NCBI RefSeq assembly: GCF_011064545.1
Contig: NZ_JAAMFG010000017.1
Span: 62,001 to 126,000, forward strand
Length of the DNA: 64,000 bases
Direction of reading: 5' to 3'
DNA from: Wenzhouxiangella sp. XN24
GTDB lineage: Bacteria > Pseudomonadota > Gammaproteobacteria > Steroidobacterales > XN24
Positions 9,401-19,160 of this stretch are shown here, piece after piece. Positions within the stretch are counted from its first letter, which is position 1. Each line of letters starts with the position of its first letter. The position numbers were made by a program, and so were the translations under genes. The notes beneath the pieces were generated by a model, which was not told the DNA's origin, did not search any database, and was given only the letters and a program-made list of their open reading frames with translations.

Positions 9401-9911
9401 CGATGCGCAGGAAATCGCCGGGGCCGTCCGCTCCGGGGCGGAGTGTCGGGCGACGGGCCGCCCGGACCCGCTTGAAGACGTCGTCGATCATGCCCTCCAG
9501 GCCGAGGCGCAAGCCTTCCTCCGGTCCGTAGACGCGCTCGACCCCGTACTCCTCGAGCGCGCGGCGCTCCTCGGGCGAAATCGTCCCGCCGCCACCGACC
9601 ACCACGCGGATATGCTCGGCTCCATGCTCCCGGAGCATATCGATCATGTAGCGGAAGTACTCGTTGTGCCCGCCCTGGTACGAGGACACCGCGATGCCGT
9701 CGGCGTCTTCTTGCAGCGCAGCGCGCACGATGTCGGCGACGCTGCGGTTGTGTCCGAGGTGCACGACCTCCGCGCCGCCGGACTGCAGGATGCGGCGGAT
9801 GATGTTGATCGCGGCATCGTGGCCGTCGAACAGCGAGGCGGCGGTGATGAACCGCAGCGGTTTCGCGTCCGTTCCCGGCAATATCTGCAGGTTTTTTGCG
9901 GCGGTGCTCAT
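6486..9911 (-). CDS. icmF: Fused acyl-CoA mutase IcmF (isobutyryl-CoA mutase with G-protein chaperone)
   Basis: Adenosylcobalamin-dependent mutase interconverting isobutyryl-CoA and n-butyryl-CoA; some IcmF proteins also act on isovaleryl-CoA/pivalyl-CoA (known). The 1141 aa carry three fused parts. An N-terminal B12-binding domain has the base-off motif D29-G-H31. A middle MeaB-like GTPase has P-loop GTGGAGKS (208-215) and NKFE. The C-terminal substrate-binding TIM-barrel domain includes NTAFDEALTTPTEASVRRAV-type sequence. The start at 9911 (MSTAAKNLQIL) is preferred to an upstream ATG at 9956, because a TATAAT on this strand at 9959-9964 would begin transcription downstream of the longer start. 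It is divergent from the leucine dehydrogenase gene, which suggests a branched-chain amino acid role. No cobalamin riboswitch is visible upstream. Confidence 0.93.
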   Translation of the reverse strand: MSTAAKNLQILPGTDAKPLRFITAASLFDGHDAAINIIRRILQSGGAEVVHLGHNRSVADIVRAALQEDADGIAVSSYQGGHNEYFRYMIDMLREHGAEHIRVVVGGGGTISPEERRALEEYGVERVYGPEEGLRLGLEGMIDDVFKRVRAARRPTLRPGADGPGDFLRIGHSLSLIEQSADDTESTVVLRGPREETAGRVPVIGITGTGGAGKSSLTDEILNRFLRSFPDRPIAVLAVDPTRRRTGGALLGDRIRMNALSDERIYMRSVATRRQHLATSAALAEAIEFLKSVGFGLVIVETAGIGQSDTEIVDLVDLPVYVMTSEYGAASQLEKIDMLDFADIVVLNKFEKRGAEDALRDVRKQWKRNRKAFDLADDDVPVYPTIASQFNDPGVNRLFTALCEKIVARCGVEAADWTPPALPAATDHGALIPPRRVRYLAEIAEDGRRANHDAEHAAEAAATAWACWRALEGLDPARPAALHPYPAEALHGDDALAGVRRRYNEALDTLGPECIGLLQDWPARREGIEAPQYRYRVRDRELTGENYTESLARLPLPRLAAPQYEDWGQLLRFLLRENLPGAYPYTGGVYPYRRVEEDPIRMFAGEGMPERTNRRFHYLAGGHAATRLSTAFDSVTLYGEDPDERPDVYGRIGNSGVSIATLDDMKRLYSGFDLCDPATSVSMTINGPAPMILAMFMNTAIDQQVERHLRATGGWPEAERRIEALLGERRPRYRDTLPEGHDGSGLGLLGLSGDQVVDAATYARIRAETLAKVRGTVQADILKEDQAQNTCIFSTEFALRMMGDVQQYFIDAGVRNFYSVSISGYHIAEAGANPVTQLAFTLANGFTIVEYYLARGMKIDEFAPNLSFFFSNGMDPEYAVIGRVARRIWARAMKRLYGASARSQMLKYHIQTSGRSLHAQEMQFNDIRTTLQALYALFDNCNSLHTNAFDEALTTPTEASVRRAVAIQLIINRELGLNRNQNPWQGSFAIDYLTDQVEEAVYQEFERLAERGGVLGAMESMYQRGRIQEESLYYEHKKHDGSLPLVGVNTFLGPDGAGEASVEEGQLIRSGEHEKKAQVEAARAFNALGGAAGERALEDLAGIAASGGNVFGALMETVKHRSLGQISRTLYSVGGQYRRNM

Positions 9912-9957
9912 GGCGATGACGGGACCCGGGCGGCGCCGCGCAGGGCGGCAAGCCACA

Positions 9958-9968
9958 AATTATAGCGG
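9958..9968 (-). promoter_or_regulatory. -10 element for icmF (mirrored 11-mer)
   Basis: On the minus strand this reads CCGCTATAATT with a consensus TATAAT. It is placed about 50 bases before the icmF start chosen here. It is the inverted twin of 10048-10058. Confidence 0.55.
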
Positions 9969-10047
9969 CAACGGATCACGCGACGGAGCCTCGGCACGAA
10001 TGCTGCGATGCCACATAAGCTTCCGGCAATGCACGAGTTTTCCGCGG

Positions 10048-10058
10048 CCGCTATAATT
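10048..10058 (+). promoter_or_regulatory. -10 element for the leucine-degradation genes (mirrored 11-mer)
   Basis: Plus-strand CCGCTATAATT with consensus TATAAT at 10052-10057. It lies about 190 bases before the leucine dehydrogenase start. No clear -35 hexamer lies 16-18 bases upstream. Confidence 0.5.
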
Positions 10059-10143
10059 CGCCGGCCCGTTTTCGTCGCCCGGCCCGCCACGGAGTTTCGC
10101 CTCCCGGGTCTGCCCCGCGACGGAACCAGCGAACCGCAGAACC

Positions 10144-10178
10144 GCTGCGCGGCCCCCCGGGGGACCGTGGAGCGCAGC
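10144..10178 (+). promoter_or_regulatory. Strong hairpin in the long leader of the leucine dehydrogenase gene
   Basis: GCTGCGC (10144-10150) pairs with GCGCAGC (10172-10178), enclosing a C5/G5 self-complementary core (10154-10163). It lies between the proposed -10 and the AGGAGG ribosome-binding site. It could be a leader structure or simply a G+C-rich fold; no T-tract follows. Confidence 0.35.
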
Positions 10179-10244
10179 GCACCAGAATGACGAAGCCAGC
10201 TGCGGACACCGCCCGTCGGCCCGCACCCCAGGAGGTCTCCCCAG

Positions 10245-11366
10245 ATGAATCTCTTCCAGCAGCTCGAGGGTATGGGCCACGAGCAGGTCGTGTTCTTCCA
10301 GCACAAGGACAGCGGGCTCAAAGCCATCGTCGCGATCCACAACACGGCGCTCGGGCCGGCGCTCGGGGGCTTGCGGATGTGGCCCTACGCCAGCGACGAG
10401 GACGCGATCAAGGACGTCCTGCGACTGTCACGCGGCATGACCTACAAGGCCGCGGTGTCCGGGCTCAACCTCGGCGGCGGCAAGGCCGTGCTGATTGGCG
10501 ACCCGGCGACGGACAAGAGCGAAGGCCTGTTTCGCGCCTTCGGCCGCTTCATCGGTTCGCTCGGGGGCCGCTACATCACCGCCGAGGACGTCGGCACCAC
10601 CGTCGACGACATGGATTACATCTACCAGGAGACGGACCGCGTGGTCGGCGTGCACCGGGTCCATGGCGGCAGCGGCGATCCCTCGCCGTTCACGGCCTTC
10701 GGCACGTTGCAGGGGATCATGGCCTGCCTGCAGAAGAAATACGGCCACCAGGATCCCGGCAAGGTGAGTTTCGCCATCCAGGGGGTGGGCAGCGTCGGTT
10801 ATTACCTGACGAAATTCCTCTCGGAGGCCGGCGCCAAGGTGTTCGTCTGCGACATCAATACCGCCCGCGTGGCACAGGTCGTGGAGGAGTTCGGCGCGGA
10901 AGCCGTACCCATGGAGCAGATCTACGACGTGGACGCCAACGTCTTCTCGCCCTGCGCCCTCGGCGGCGTCATCAACGACGACACCCTGCCGCGGCTGAAA
11001 TTCGACATCGTCGCCGGCAGCGCCAACAACCAGCTCGAGACCAGCGCGCACGGCACGGCCCTGGAAGAACGCAGCATTCTCTACGCGCCGGACTACGCCA
11101 TCAACGCCGGCGGCCTCATGAACGTGGCGATCGAGCTGCAGGGCTATGACCGCGATCGCGCCTACCGCACCGTGTCGAGCATCCGCGACATTATGGGGCG
11201 GATCTTCCAGCTCGCCGAACGCGACGGCATCCCGACGTGGAAAGCCGCGGACCGCCTCGCCGAGGAACGCATCGCCATGATCACCAAGGTCAAGGAGCCT
11301 TATTCGAAGCGCTTCAAGGACCGCCTATCGGGTCGCCGCGGCCACGCGACCGCGGCGCAGGAGTGA
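10245..11366 (+). CDS. ldh: Leucine dehydrogenase (Glu/Leu/Phe/Val dehydrogenase family)
   Basis: Cytosolic NAD-dependent oxidative deaminase converting leucine, valine or isoleucine to 2-oxoacids plus ammonium. Its 373 aa match leucine dehydrogenase length (about 365), not hexameric glutamate dehydrogenases (about 450). The glycine-rich substrate site [10 protein letters not shown] carries Lys80, with Lys68 in [10 protein letters not shown]; both correspond to the catalytic lysines of the family. The NAD-binding motif is [11 protein letters not shown]. The ATG is preceded by a perfect AGGAGG at 10230-10235. It heads the plus-strand leucine catabolic run, and the next gene starts 7 bases after its stop. 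Valine or phenylalanine dehydrogenase specificity cannot be excluded from sequence alone. Confidence 0.9.
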   Translation: MNLFQQLEGMGHEQVVFFQHKDSGLKAIVAIHNTALGPALGGLRMWPYASDEDAIKDVLRLSRGMTYKAAVSGLNLGGGKAVLIGDPATDKSEGLFRAFGRFIGSLGGRYITAEDVGTTVDDMDYIYQETDRVVGVHRVHGGSGDPSPFTAFGTLQGIMACLQKKYGHQDPGKVSFAIQGVGSVGYYLTKFLSEAGAKVFVCDINTARVAQVVEEFGAEAVPMEQIYDVDANVFSPCALGGVINDDTLPRLKFDIVAGSANNQLETSAHGTALEERSILYAPDYAINAGGLMNVAIELQGYDRDRAYRTVSSIRDIMGRIFQLAERDGIPTWKAADRLAEERIAMITKVKEPYSKRFKDRLSGRRGHATAAQE

Positions 11367-11373
11367 TCGTATC

Positions 11374-12552
11374 TTGAGCGCTTTCAACACCGCTCTCGGG
11401 GAAGACCTGGACATGCTGCGCGACGCCGTCCGGCGTTTCGCCGCCGAGCGCATCGCGCCCCAGGCCGCAGAGATCGATGCGCGCAACGAGTTCCCGCAGT
11501 CGCTGTGGACCGAGCTCGGCGAAATGGGCCTGCTGGGCATCACCGTCGGAGAAGATTACGGCGGCGCCGGGCTCGGCTACCTGGCGCATTGCGTCGCCAT
11601 GGAGGAAATCTCCCGGGCCTCGGCTTCGGTCGGACTCTCCTATGGCGCGCATTCCAATCTCTGCCTGAACAACATCTGGCTCAACGGCAACGAGGCACAG
11701 AAGAAGAAATACCTGCCCCGGCTGTGCTCGGGCGAATGGGTCGGGGCGCTCGCAATGTCCGAGCCCGGCGCCGGCTCCGACGTCATCGGGTCGATGAGCT
11801 GCACCGCCGTGCGCCGCGGCGACACCTGGATCGCCAACGGCTCCAAGATGTGGATCACCAACGGCCCGGAGGCTTCCGTGCTGCTGGTCTACATGCGCAC
11901 GGCCGACGCCTCCGCGGGTTCCAGGAGCGTCACGGCCTTCCTGGTCGAGCGGGACATGCCCGGATTCCGCACGGCACAGAAGCTGGACAAGCTCGGCATG
12001 CGGGGCTCCAACACCTGCGAGCTGGTGTTCGAGGACTGCGAGATCCCTGCCGAGAACGTGCTCGGTGAAGTCAATGGCGGCGCCTACCTGATGATGCGCG
12101 GCCTGGATTCCGAGCGCCTCGTCCTCTCGGGCGGGCCGCTCGGCATCATGCAGGCCTGCATGGACACGGTCCTGCCGTACCTGCATGAACGCAAGCAGTT
12201 CGGCGAGCCGATCGGCAGCTTCGGCATCATGCAGGCGAAGATCGCCGACATGTACACGGCGCTGCAGTCGTCGCGCGCATTCACCTACCGCGTGGCGGGC
12301 CAGTTCGACAGCGGCGAGCCCACCCGCATGGACGCCGCCGCCTGCCTGCTGCTCGCCTCCGGCTCCGCCGTGACGCTCGCCCTGGAAGCGGTGCAGATCC
12401 TCGGCGGCAACGGTTACATCAACGAATATCCCGCCGGCCGGTTGCTGCGCGACGCCAAGCTCTACGAGATCGGCGCGGGCACCAGCGAGATCCGCCGCAT
12501 GCTGATCGGCCGCGAGCTGTTCCGCACGACGGGCAACCCCGATTCGAACTGA
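11374..12552 (+). CDS. liuA: Isovaleryl-CoA dehydrogenase
   Basis: FAD-dependent acyl-CoA dehydrogenase oxidising isovaleryl-CoA to 3-methylcrotonyl-CoA, with electrons passed to ETF. It has 392 aa. The usual catalytic YEGT box is replaced by GAGT (in [14 protein letters not shown]), and a Glu lies instead at residue 247 ([12 protein letters not shown]), the arrangement known for isovaleryl-CoA dehydrogenases. The start is TTG at 11374, with AGGAG at 11359-11363; no ATG gives the proper N-terminus. It sits between leucine dehydrogenase and the thiolase within the liu gene set. The electron partners ETF and ETF-QO are encoded 8 kb downstream in the same direction. Confidence 0.93.
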   Translation: MSAFNTALGEDLDMLRDAVRRFAAERIAPQAAEIDARNEFPQSLWTELGEMGLLGITVGEDYGGAGLGYLAHCVAMEEISRASASVGLSYGAHSNLCLNNIWLNGNEAQKKKYLPRLCSGEWVGALAMSEPGAGSDVIGSMSCTAVRRGDTWIANGSKMWITNGPEASVLLVYMRTADASAGSRSVTAFLVERDMPGFRTAQKLDKLGMRGSNTCELVFEDCEIPAENVLGEVNGGAYLMMRGLDSERLVLSGGPLGIMQACMDTVLPYLHERKQFGEPIGSFGIMQAKIADMYTALQSSRAFTYRVAGQFDSGEPTRMDAAACLLLASGSAVTLALEAVQILGGNGYINEYPAGRLLRDAKLYEIGAGTSEIRRMLIGRELFRTTGNPDSN

Positions 12553-12562
12553 GGAGTCGATC

Positions 12563-13741
12563 ATGAGCCAGGACACCATCGTCATCGCCGCGGCGCGCCG
12601 CACCCCCATCGGCGCCTTCCAGGGCGGCCTGAGCCCCGTGCCGGCACCGCAACTCGCGGCGGTCGCGATCCGCGCCGCCCTGGAGGACGCGGGGGTCGCG
12701 CCGGACGAAGTCTCCGAGGCCATCATCGGTTGCGTGCTGCCCGCCGGACTCGGCCAGGCGCCGGCCCGCCAGGCGGCCCTCGCCGCCGGATTGCCCGACG
12801 CTGTGGGCTGCACGACGGTCAACAAGGTCTGCGGCTCGGGCATGAAGGCGACCATGTTCGGTCATGACCTCTTGCGCGCGGGCTCCGGCCGGGTCGTGCT
12901 CGCCGGCGGCATGGAGTCGATGAGCAATGCGCCGTATCTCCTGCCGAAGGCGCGCGCCGGCTACCGGATGGGCCACCAGGAAGTGCTCGATCACATGTTC
13001 TACGACGGCCTGCAGAATCCCTACGACGGCAACATGATGGGCCACTTCGCCGAACTCACCGCGGAAAAGTACGGCTTCACGCGCGAGGCGCAGGACGCAT
13101 TCTCGCTGGCGAGCGTGCAGCGCGCGCTGCAGGCCATCGAGGGCGCATTCGCCGCGGAGGTCGCCCCGGTGACGGTGAAGACCCGCCGCGGTGAAACCGT
13201 GGTGTCCCATGACGAGGAACCGGGCCGCTGCGAGATCGACAAGATTTCCACCATGCGGCCGGCCTTTCGCAAGGACGGCACCGTCACGGCGGCCTCGTCG
13301 TCATCGATTTCCGACGGCGCCGCGGCGCTGTTGCTCATGACCGAGGCCGAAGCGGGACGCCGCGGCCTCGAACCCCTTGCCCGGATCGTGGGCCACGGGG
13401 GTTTCGCTCATGCCCCGGAGTGGTTCACCACGGCGCCGGTGTCGGCGACAAAGCAGCTGCTCGAGCGGCTCGGCTGGGCGCCCGACAGCGTCGATCTCTA
13501 CGAGATCAACGAGGCCTTCGCCATCGTGACCATGGCCGCCATGCACGATCTCGGCCTCGACCACGACAAGGTCAACGTCAACGGCGGCGCCTGCGCGCTG
13601 GGCCACCCGATCGGCGCCACCGGCGCGCGGCTGCTCGTCACCCTCGCCCACGCTTTGCGGGCGCGCGGACTGAAACGCGGCGTCGCCTCGCTGTGCATCG
13701 GGGGCGGCGAAGCGACCGCCGTCGCGATCGAGGCATTCTGA
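12563..13741 (+). CDS. atoB: Acetyl-CoA C-acetyltransferase (thiolase)
   Basis: Thiolase of 392 aa cleaving acetoacetyl-CoA to two acetyl-CoA (reversible). The acylation Cys is C90 in [10 protein letters not shown]. The C-terminal motifs are [17 protein letters not shown] (His) and [15 protein letters not shown] (second active Cys). It starts 10 bases after liuA. In this run it would finish leucine breakdown after HMG-CoA lyase and acetoacetyl-CoA synthetase. It could also act on 2-methylacetoacetyl-CoA from isoleucine, given the neighbouring SDR. Confidence 0.92.
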   Translation: MSQDTIVIAAARRTPIGAFQGGLSPVPAPQLAAVAIRAALEDAGVAPDEVSEAIIGCVLPAGLGQAPARQAALAAGLPDAVGCTTVNKVCGSGMKATMFGHDLLRAGSGRVVLAGGMESMSNAPYLLPKARAGYRMGHQEVLDHMFYDGLQNPYDGNMMGHFAELTAEKYGFTREAQDAFSLASVQRALQAIEGAFAAEVAPVTVKTRRGETVVSHDEEPGRCEIDKISTMRPAFRKDGTVTAASSSSISDGAAALLLMTEAEAGRRGLEPLARIVGHGGFAHAPEWFTTAPVSATKQLLERLGWAPDSVDLYEINEAFAIVTMAAMHDLGLDHDKVNVNGGACALGHPIGATGARLLVTLAHALRARGLKRGVASLCIGGGEATAVAIEAF

Positions 13742-13746
13742 AGCCG

Positions 13747-15357
<1,611 letters not shown>

Positions 15358-15368
15358 CGGCACTTCTC

Positions 15369-16187
15369 ATGGCACACAACGTCTTGCTTGCAATCGATCC
15401 GCGCGGCGTCGCGACGCTCACCCTCAACCGGCCGGAGGTCCACAACGCCTTCGACGCGGCACTGGTCGGCCGGCTCACGGAACTGCTCGTGGAGCTGAAA
15501 AGCCGGCCCGAGGTACGGATCGTCGTGCTGACCGGCGCGGGGGCCGCTTTCTCGGCCGGTGCCGATATCGCATGGATGCGCTCCATGGCCAGCTCGGACG
15601 AGGAAGACAACGTCGAGGATGCGCTGCACCTTGCGGACCTCATGGCGCTGTTGAACTCGATGCCCATGCCGACCGTCGCGTGCGTCAACGGCCATGCCTT
15701 CGGCGGCGGAGTCGGCCTGATCGCCTGCTGCGACATCGCCATCGCCAGCAACGAGGCGCGTTTTGCGCTTTCGGAAGTGCGCCTGGGACTGGTGCCCGCC
15801 GTCATCAGTCCCTACGTGCTGGGGGCCATCGGTGAACGCAACGCACGCCGGCTGTTCCTGAGCGGCGAGGCGATGAACGCGAAGCTGGCGCGCCGGGTGG
15901 GACTGGTCCACGAGATCGCCAAGCCGAACAAGCTGGAGGACGCCGTCGAGGACCAGATCGGGATGCTGCTGAAGGGCGGCCCGATCGCCCTGCGCGAAAG
16001 CAAGGAACTGATCTTCACGGTAGAAGGGGGACGGATCTCGGCGAGTGACGCCCTCAGGCACCGCACGGCGCAGATCATCGCCCAGCTGCGCGTCTCTCCG
16101 GAGGGCCAGGAAGGCCTCAGCGCCTTTTTGCAGAAGCGCCCGCCCGTCTGGGCTGCGCCAGTGACCGCGGAGCAGGATGCGGAGTGA
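15369..16187 (+). CDS. liuC: Methylglutaconyl-CoA hydratase (enoyl-CoA hydratase family)
   Basis: Crotonase-fold enzyme of 272 aa hydrating 3-methylglutaconyl-CoA to HMG-CoA. The oxyanion-hole segments are FSAGADIAWM and GHAFGGGVGLIACCD, with SEVRLGLVPAVISPYV following. The start at 15369 lies 11 bases after liuB; the open frame further upstream overlaps liuB and is not real. The assignment to methylglutaconyl-CoA rests on position between the two carboxylase subunit genes. A general enoyl-CoA hydratase is the alternative. Confidence 0.88.
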   Translation: MAHNVLLAIDPRGVATLTLNRPEVHNAFDAALVGRLTELLVELKSRPEVRIVVLTGAGAAFSAGADIAWMRSMASSDEEDNVEDALHLADLMALLNSMPMPTVACVNGHAFGGGVGLIACCDIAIASNEARFALSEVRLGLVPAVISPYVLGAIGERNARRLFLSGEAMNAKLARRVGLVHEIAKPNKLEDAVEDQIGMLLKGGPIALRESKELIFTVEGGRISASDALRHRTAQIIAQLRVSPEGQEGLSAFLQKRPPVWAAPVTAEQDAE

Positions 16188-18193
16188 CCCACGAACTGCG
16201 CCTGCGTCGCCTGTTGATCGCCAATCGTGGCGAGATCGCCTGCCGCATCATCCGTAGCTGCCGCCGGCTCGGCATCGAGACCATGGCGGTCCATTCCACG
16301 GCCGACGCGCGCGCGCGACACGTGCGCCTCGCGGACACGGCGATCGCCATCGGCGGCGCCGCACCCTCGGAGAGCTACCTGGACGGCAGGCGGATCATCG
16401 AGGCCGCACTCGCCGCCGGCGTCGATGCGGTCCATCCGGGCTACGGCTTCCTGTCGGAGAACGCCGGGTTCGCGCAGGCCTGCACCGAGGCCGGCCTGTT
16501 GTTCGTGGGACCCCGCGCGGAAACCATCCGGCGCATGGGCTCCAAGAGCGAGGCCAAGAGCGTCATGGAGGATGCAGGGGTGCCCGTGGTGCCGGGCTAC
16601 CATGGCGCGGAGCAGTCCGCCGGACGGCTCGCGGAACTTGCGGCGGGGATCGGCTTCCCGCTCCTGATCAAGGCCTCCGCGGGCGGCGGCGGCAAGGGGA
16701 TGCGCGTGGTGCGCGCGGCCGCCGAGTTTCCGGAAGCGCTCGCGGCGGCGCGCCGCGAGGCCGCCAAGGCCTTCGGCGACGAGCAGGTCATCCTGGAACG
16801 CTTCATCGAGCGGCCACGGCACGTCGAGGTGCAGGTCTTCGGCGATCGCCACGGCAACATCGTCCACCTGTGGGAACGCGAGTGCTCGACCCAGCGGCGC
16901 TACCAGAAGGTCATCGAAGAGAGCCCCTCGCCGCTGCTCGACGAGACCACGCGCGAGGCGATCACCGCGGCCGCGGTCGAAGCGGCGCGGGCCGTGGATT
17001 ACCTGAACGCCGGCACGATCGAGTTCATCTGCAGTCCGACACGGGAATTCTGGTTCATGGAAATGAACACGCGGCTGCAGGTCGAGCACCCGGTGACCGA
17101 AATGGTGACCGGGCTCGATCTCGTCGAATGGCAGTTGCGCATCGCCGCCGGGGAGCCTCTGCCGCTGGCACAGGCGGAGATCCCGCGTCGCGGCCACGCC
17201 ATCGAGGCGCGGCTCTACGCCGAGAACCCCGCCACCGGCTTCACGCCGTCCAGCGGCCGAATCCGCCGCCTGCGCGCACCCGAGAAGCATCCGGCCATCC
17301 GGCTCGATTCCGGTGTCGATGAGGGCGACGAGGTCAGCCATCACTACGATCCCATGCTGGCGAAGCTCATCGTCCACGGCCTCGATCGCGCGGAATGTGT
17401 CGGACGGCTGCGCGCGGCGCTCGCTCATACTGCCGTGGCCGGCGTGGAAACCAACCTGCCGTTGCTGCGCGCGGTCGCGGCGCACCCGGTCTTCGCCGCC
17501 GGCGAGATCGACACCGGCTTTCTGGACCGGGACCTCGAAGAGGTGCTGTGGAACGTGCCGCCGCCGCCCCTGCCGGCCCTCACCGCCGCTGCCTGGCGCA
17601 TCGCACGCGACCTGCCGCGGCCGACGACACCGAGCGACCCCTGGTCGCCGTGGGCGCTCGGCGACGGCTGGCGGGCCACCGGCGCGGGTGGCCTGCCGGT
17701 GCGCCTGCTGGACGCCGCAGGCCGAAGACACGAGCTGCGGCTCGAATTTCGCGAGGTCGGGATCCGGGTCCACTACGGCACGCACCATCTCGACGCCCGG
17801 CTCATCGACCTCGGCGCAGGTCGCGTGCAGGTGGAGGTCCAGGGTCACATCGACGACGCGCTGGTCACCGCCGACGCCGGGCGCATATACGTGGGCCTCG
17901 ACGACCACGGCTGGGATTTCGTCGTGGAGCCGCTGCATCCCGTCGCAACGGCGGCCGGCGAGGAGGATGCGCACCCCGTTGCGCCGATGCCCGGCACCAT
18001 CGTCGCGATCAGGGTGAGTGCGGGTGACCGGGTGAGCGCCGGCGATGCGCTGTTGATCATGGAGGGCATGAAGATGGAACTGACCCTCGCGGCGCCGGTG
18101 GCGGGCGTGGTGGAACGCGTGCTGTGCGCGGTCGGGGACAGCGTCGAGGCCGACGCCACGCTGGTGGACATCCGGCCGGACGAGACCGAGTGA
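16184..18193 (+). CDS. liuD: Methylcrotonyl-CoA carboxylase, biotin-containing (alpha) subunit
   Basis: A 669-aa protein with a biotin carboxylase domain (about 8-450; LLIANRGEIACRIIRS, ATP-grasp GGGGKGMRVV, EMNTRLQVEHPVTE). A linker and a C-terminal biotinyl domain follow, with biotinylated Lys630 in the MEGMKMELT box. The start is GTG at 16184, overlapping the liuC stop by GTGA. It is the partner of LiuB. Single-chain propionyl- or acetyl-CoA carboxylase alpha subunits look similar, but the liu neighbourhood decides. Confidence 0.94.
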   Translation: MTHELRLRRLLIANRGEIACRIIRSCRRLGIETMAVHSTADARARHVRLADTAIAIGGAAPSESYLDGRRIIEAALAAGVDAVHPGYGFLSENAGFAQACTEAGLLFVGPRAETIRRMGSKSEAKSVMEDAGVPVVPGYHGAEQSAGRLAELAAGIGFPLLIKASAGGGGKGMRVVRAAAEFPEALAAARREAAKAFGDEQVILERFIERPRHVEVQVFGDRHGNIVHLWERECSTQRRYQKVIEESPSPLLDETTREAITAAAVEAARAVDYLNAGTIEFICSPTREFWFMEMNTRLQVEHPVTEMVTGLDLVEWQLRIAAGEPLPLAQAEIPRRGHAIEARLYAENPATGFTPSSGRIRRLRAPEKHPAIRLDSGVDEGDEVSHHYDPMLAKLIVHGLDRAECVGRLRAALAHTAVAGVETNLPLLRAVAAHPVFAAGEIDTGFLDRDLEEVLWNVPPPPLPALTAAAWRIARDLPRPTTPSDPWSPWALGDGWRATGAGGLPVRLLDAAGRRHELRLEFREVGIRVHYGTHHLDARLIDLGAGRVQVEVQGHIDDALVTADAGRIYVGLDDHGWDFVVEPLHPVATAAGEEDAHPVAPMPGTIVAIRVSAGDRVSAGDALLIMEGMKMELTLAAPVAGVVERVLCAVGDSVEADATLVDIRPDETE

Positions 18194-18194
18194 C

Positions 18195-19097
18195 ATGACG
18201 TTCCCCGCACGCGTCCGGGTGGTCGAGGTCGGGCCGCGCGACGGGCTGCAGAACGAGCCCGGGGTCGTTCCTGCGGCCGTCAAGATCGAGTTCATCGAGC
18301 GGCTTGCGGCCAGCGGCCTGCCCGCCGTCGAGGCCACCAGCTTCGTCAGCCCGGGCTGGATTCCCCAGCTTGCGGATGCCGAGGAGGTCTTCGCGGGCCT
18401 GCGACGGCGGCCCGGCGTCAGCTACCCCGCCCTCGTGCCGAACCTGAAAGGCCTGGAGCGCGCCCTGGCCGCCGGCGTCGAGGAAATCGCCGTGTTCACG
18501 GCTGCGTCGGAGACCTTCAACCGGAAGAATATCAATGCCTCGATCGACGAGAGCCTGGCGCGCATCGAAGCCGTCGCCGGGCCGGCGCGGGCCCGGGGGC
18601 TGCGCGTGCGCGGCTACGTTTCCTGCGTGCTCGGATGCCCCTACGAGGGCAAGATCGCCGGGGAACGCGTCGTCGAGGTCGCCCGTGCGTTGCTGGCACT
18701 CGGCTGTTACGAAGTCTCGCTCGGTGACACCATCGGCGTCGGCACGCCGCTGGCGGCCCGACGACTGCTCGAATCGGTGGCCGCGGCCTGCGGCATGGAA
18801 CGCCTCGCGGTGCATTTCCACGACACCCGCGGCCAGGCCCTGGCCAATATCTACGCCTGCCTCGAGGCGGGCGTGGGCGTGGTGGACGCCTCGGTCGCGG
18901 GCCTTGGCGGCTGCCCTTATGCGCAGGGCGCCTCCGGCAACGTGGCCACCGAAGATCTCGTCTACATGCTGCAGGGCCTCGACATCGAGACCGGCATCGA
19001 CCTGCCGGCGCTGGTCGGCGCCGGCCGGTACATCTGCGGCGAACTCGGCCGCGAGCCCGGCAGCCGGCTCGGCCGCCTGCCCGACTGTCGATCCTGA
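18195..19097 (+). CDS. liuE: Hydroxymethylglutaryl-CoA lyase
   Basis: Cleaves HMG-CoA to acetoacetate and acetyl-CoA, the last committed step of leucine degradation. It has 300 aa with a TIM-barrel start VEVGPRDGLQNE (metal and acid residues) and the family signature GLGGCPYAQGASGNVATED, which holds the reactive Cys. The start comes one base after the liuD stop, so expression is coupled. Its product acetoacetate is activated by the acetoacetyl-CoA synthetase gene further down. Confidence 0.96.
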   Translation: MTFPARVRVVEVGPRDGLQNEPGVVPAAVKIEFIERLAASGLPAVEATSFVSPGWIPQLADAEEVFAGLRRRPGVSYPALVPNLKGLERALAAGVEEIAVFTAASETFNRKNINASIDESLARIEAVAGPARARGLRVRGYVSCVLGCPYEGKIAGERVVEVARALLALGCYEVSLGDTIGVGTPLAARRLLESVAAACGMERLAVHFHDTRGQALANIYACLEAGVGVVDASVAGLGGCPYAQGASGNVATEDLVYMLQGLDIETGIDLPALVGAGRYICGELGREPGSRLGRLPDCRS

Positions 19098-19160
19098 GCT
19101 TCCGCGGCGCGCGCCGCCGTGGAACGACCCATACTCCCGTGGAACAGAGGAAATGTACGA

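Larger units (their letters stand above)
9912..10244. promoter_or_regulatory. Divergent control region between icmF and the leucine dehydrogenase gene
   Basis: This 333-bp gap has no supportable gene. It holds two oppositely oriented copies of the 11-mer CCGCTATAATT, reading toward icmF at 9958-9968 (minus) and toward the leucine dehydrogenase gene at 10048-10058 (plus). Each contains a perfect TATAAT. No good -35 hexamer is evident for either, hinting at activator dependence. Predicted leaders are about 40 nt for icmF and about 180 nt for the dehydrogenase gene; the long leader holds a hairpin at 10144-10178 and an AGGAGG site at 10230-10235. Confidence 0.6.

Noticed and set aside
6264-9965. 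Open frame of 1,233 codons on the plus strand, antisense to icmF
   Set aside because: Its sequence has the Arg/Gly/Ala/His-rich, repeat-poor look of an antisense frame in G+C-rich DNA. The opposite strand encodes an unmistakable IcmF with all motifs.
9912-10244. Cobalamin riboswitch in front of icmF
   Set aside because: The proposed icmF leader is only about 40 bases and shows no B12-box-like sequence.
10245-11366. Glutamate dehydrogenase
   Set aside because: Length (373 aa) and motif spacing fit leucine dehydrogenase, and the neighbouring genes are leucine-degradation enzymes.
15812-18337. 841-codon minus-strand frame across liuC and liuD
   Set aside because: Shadow of the biotin carboxylase gene; composition typical of an antisense frame.
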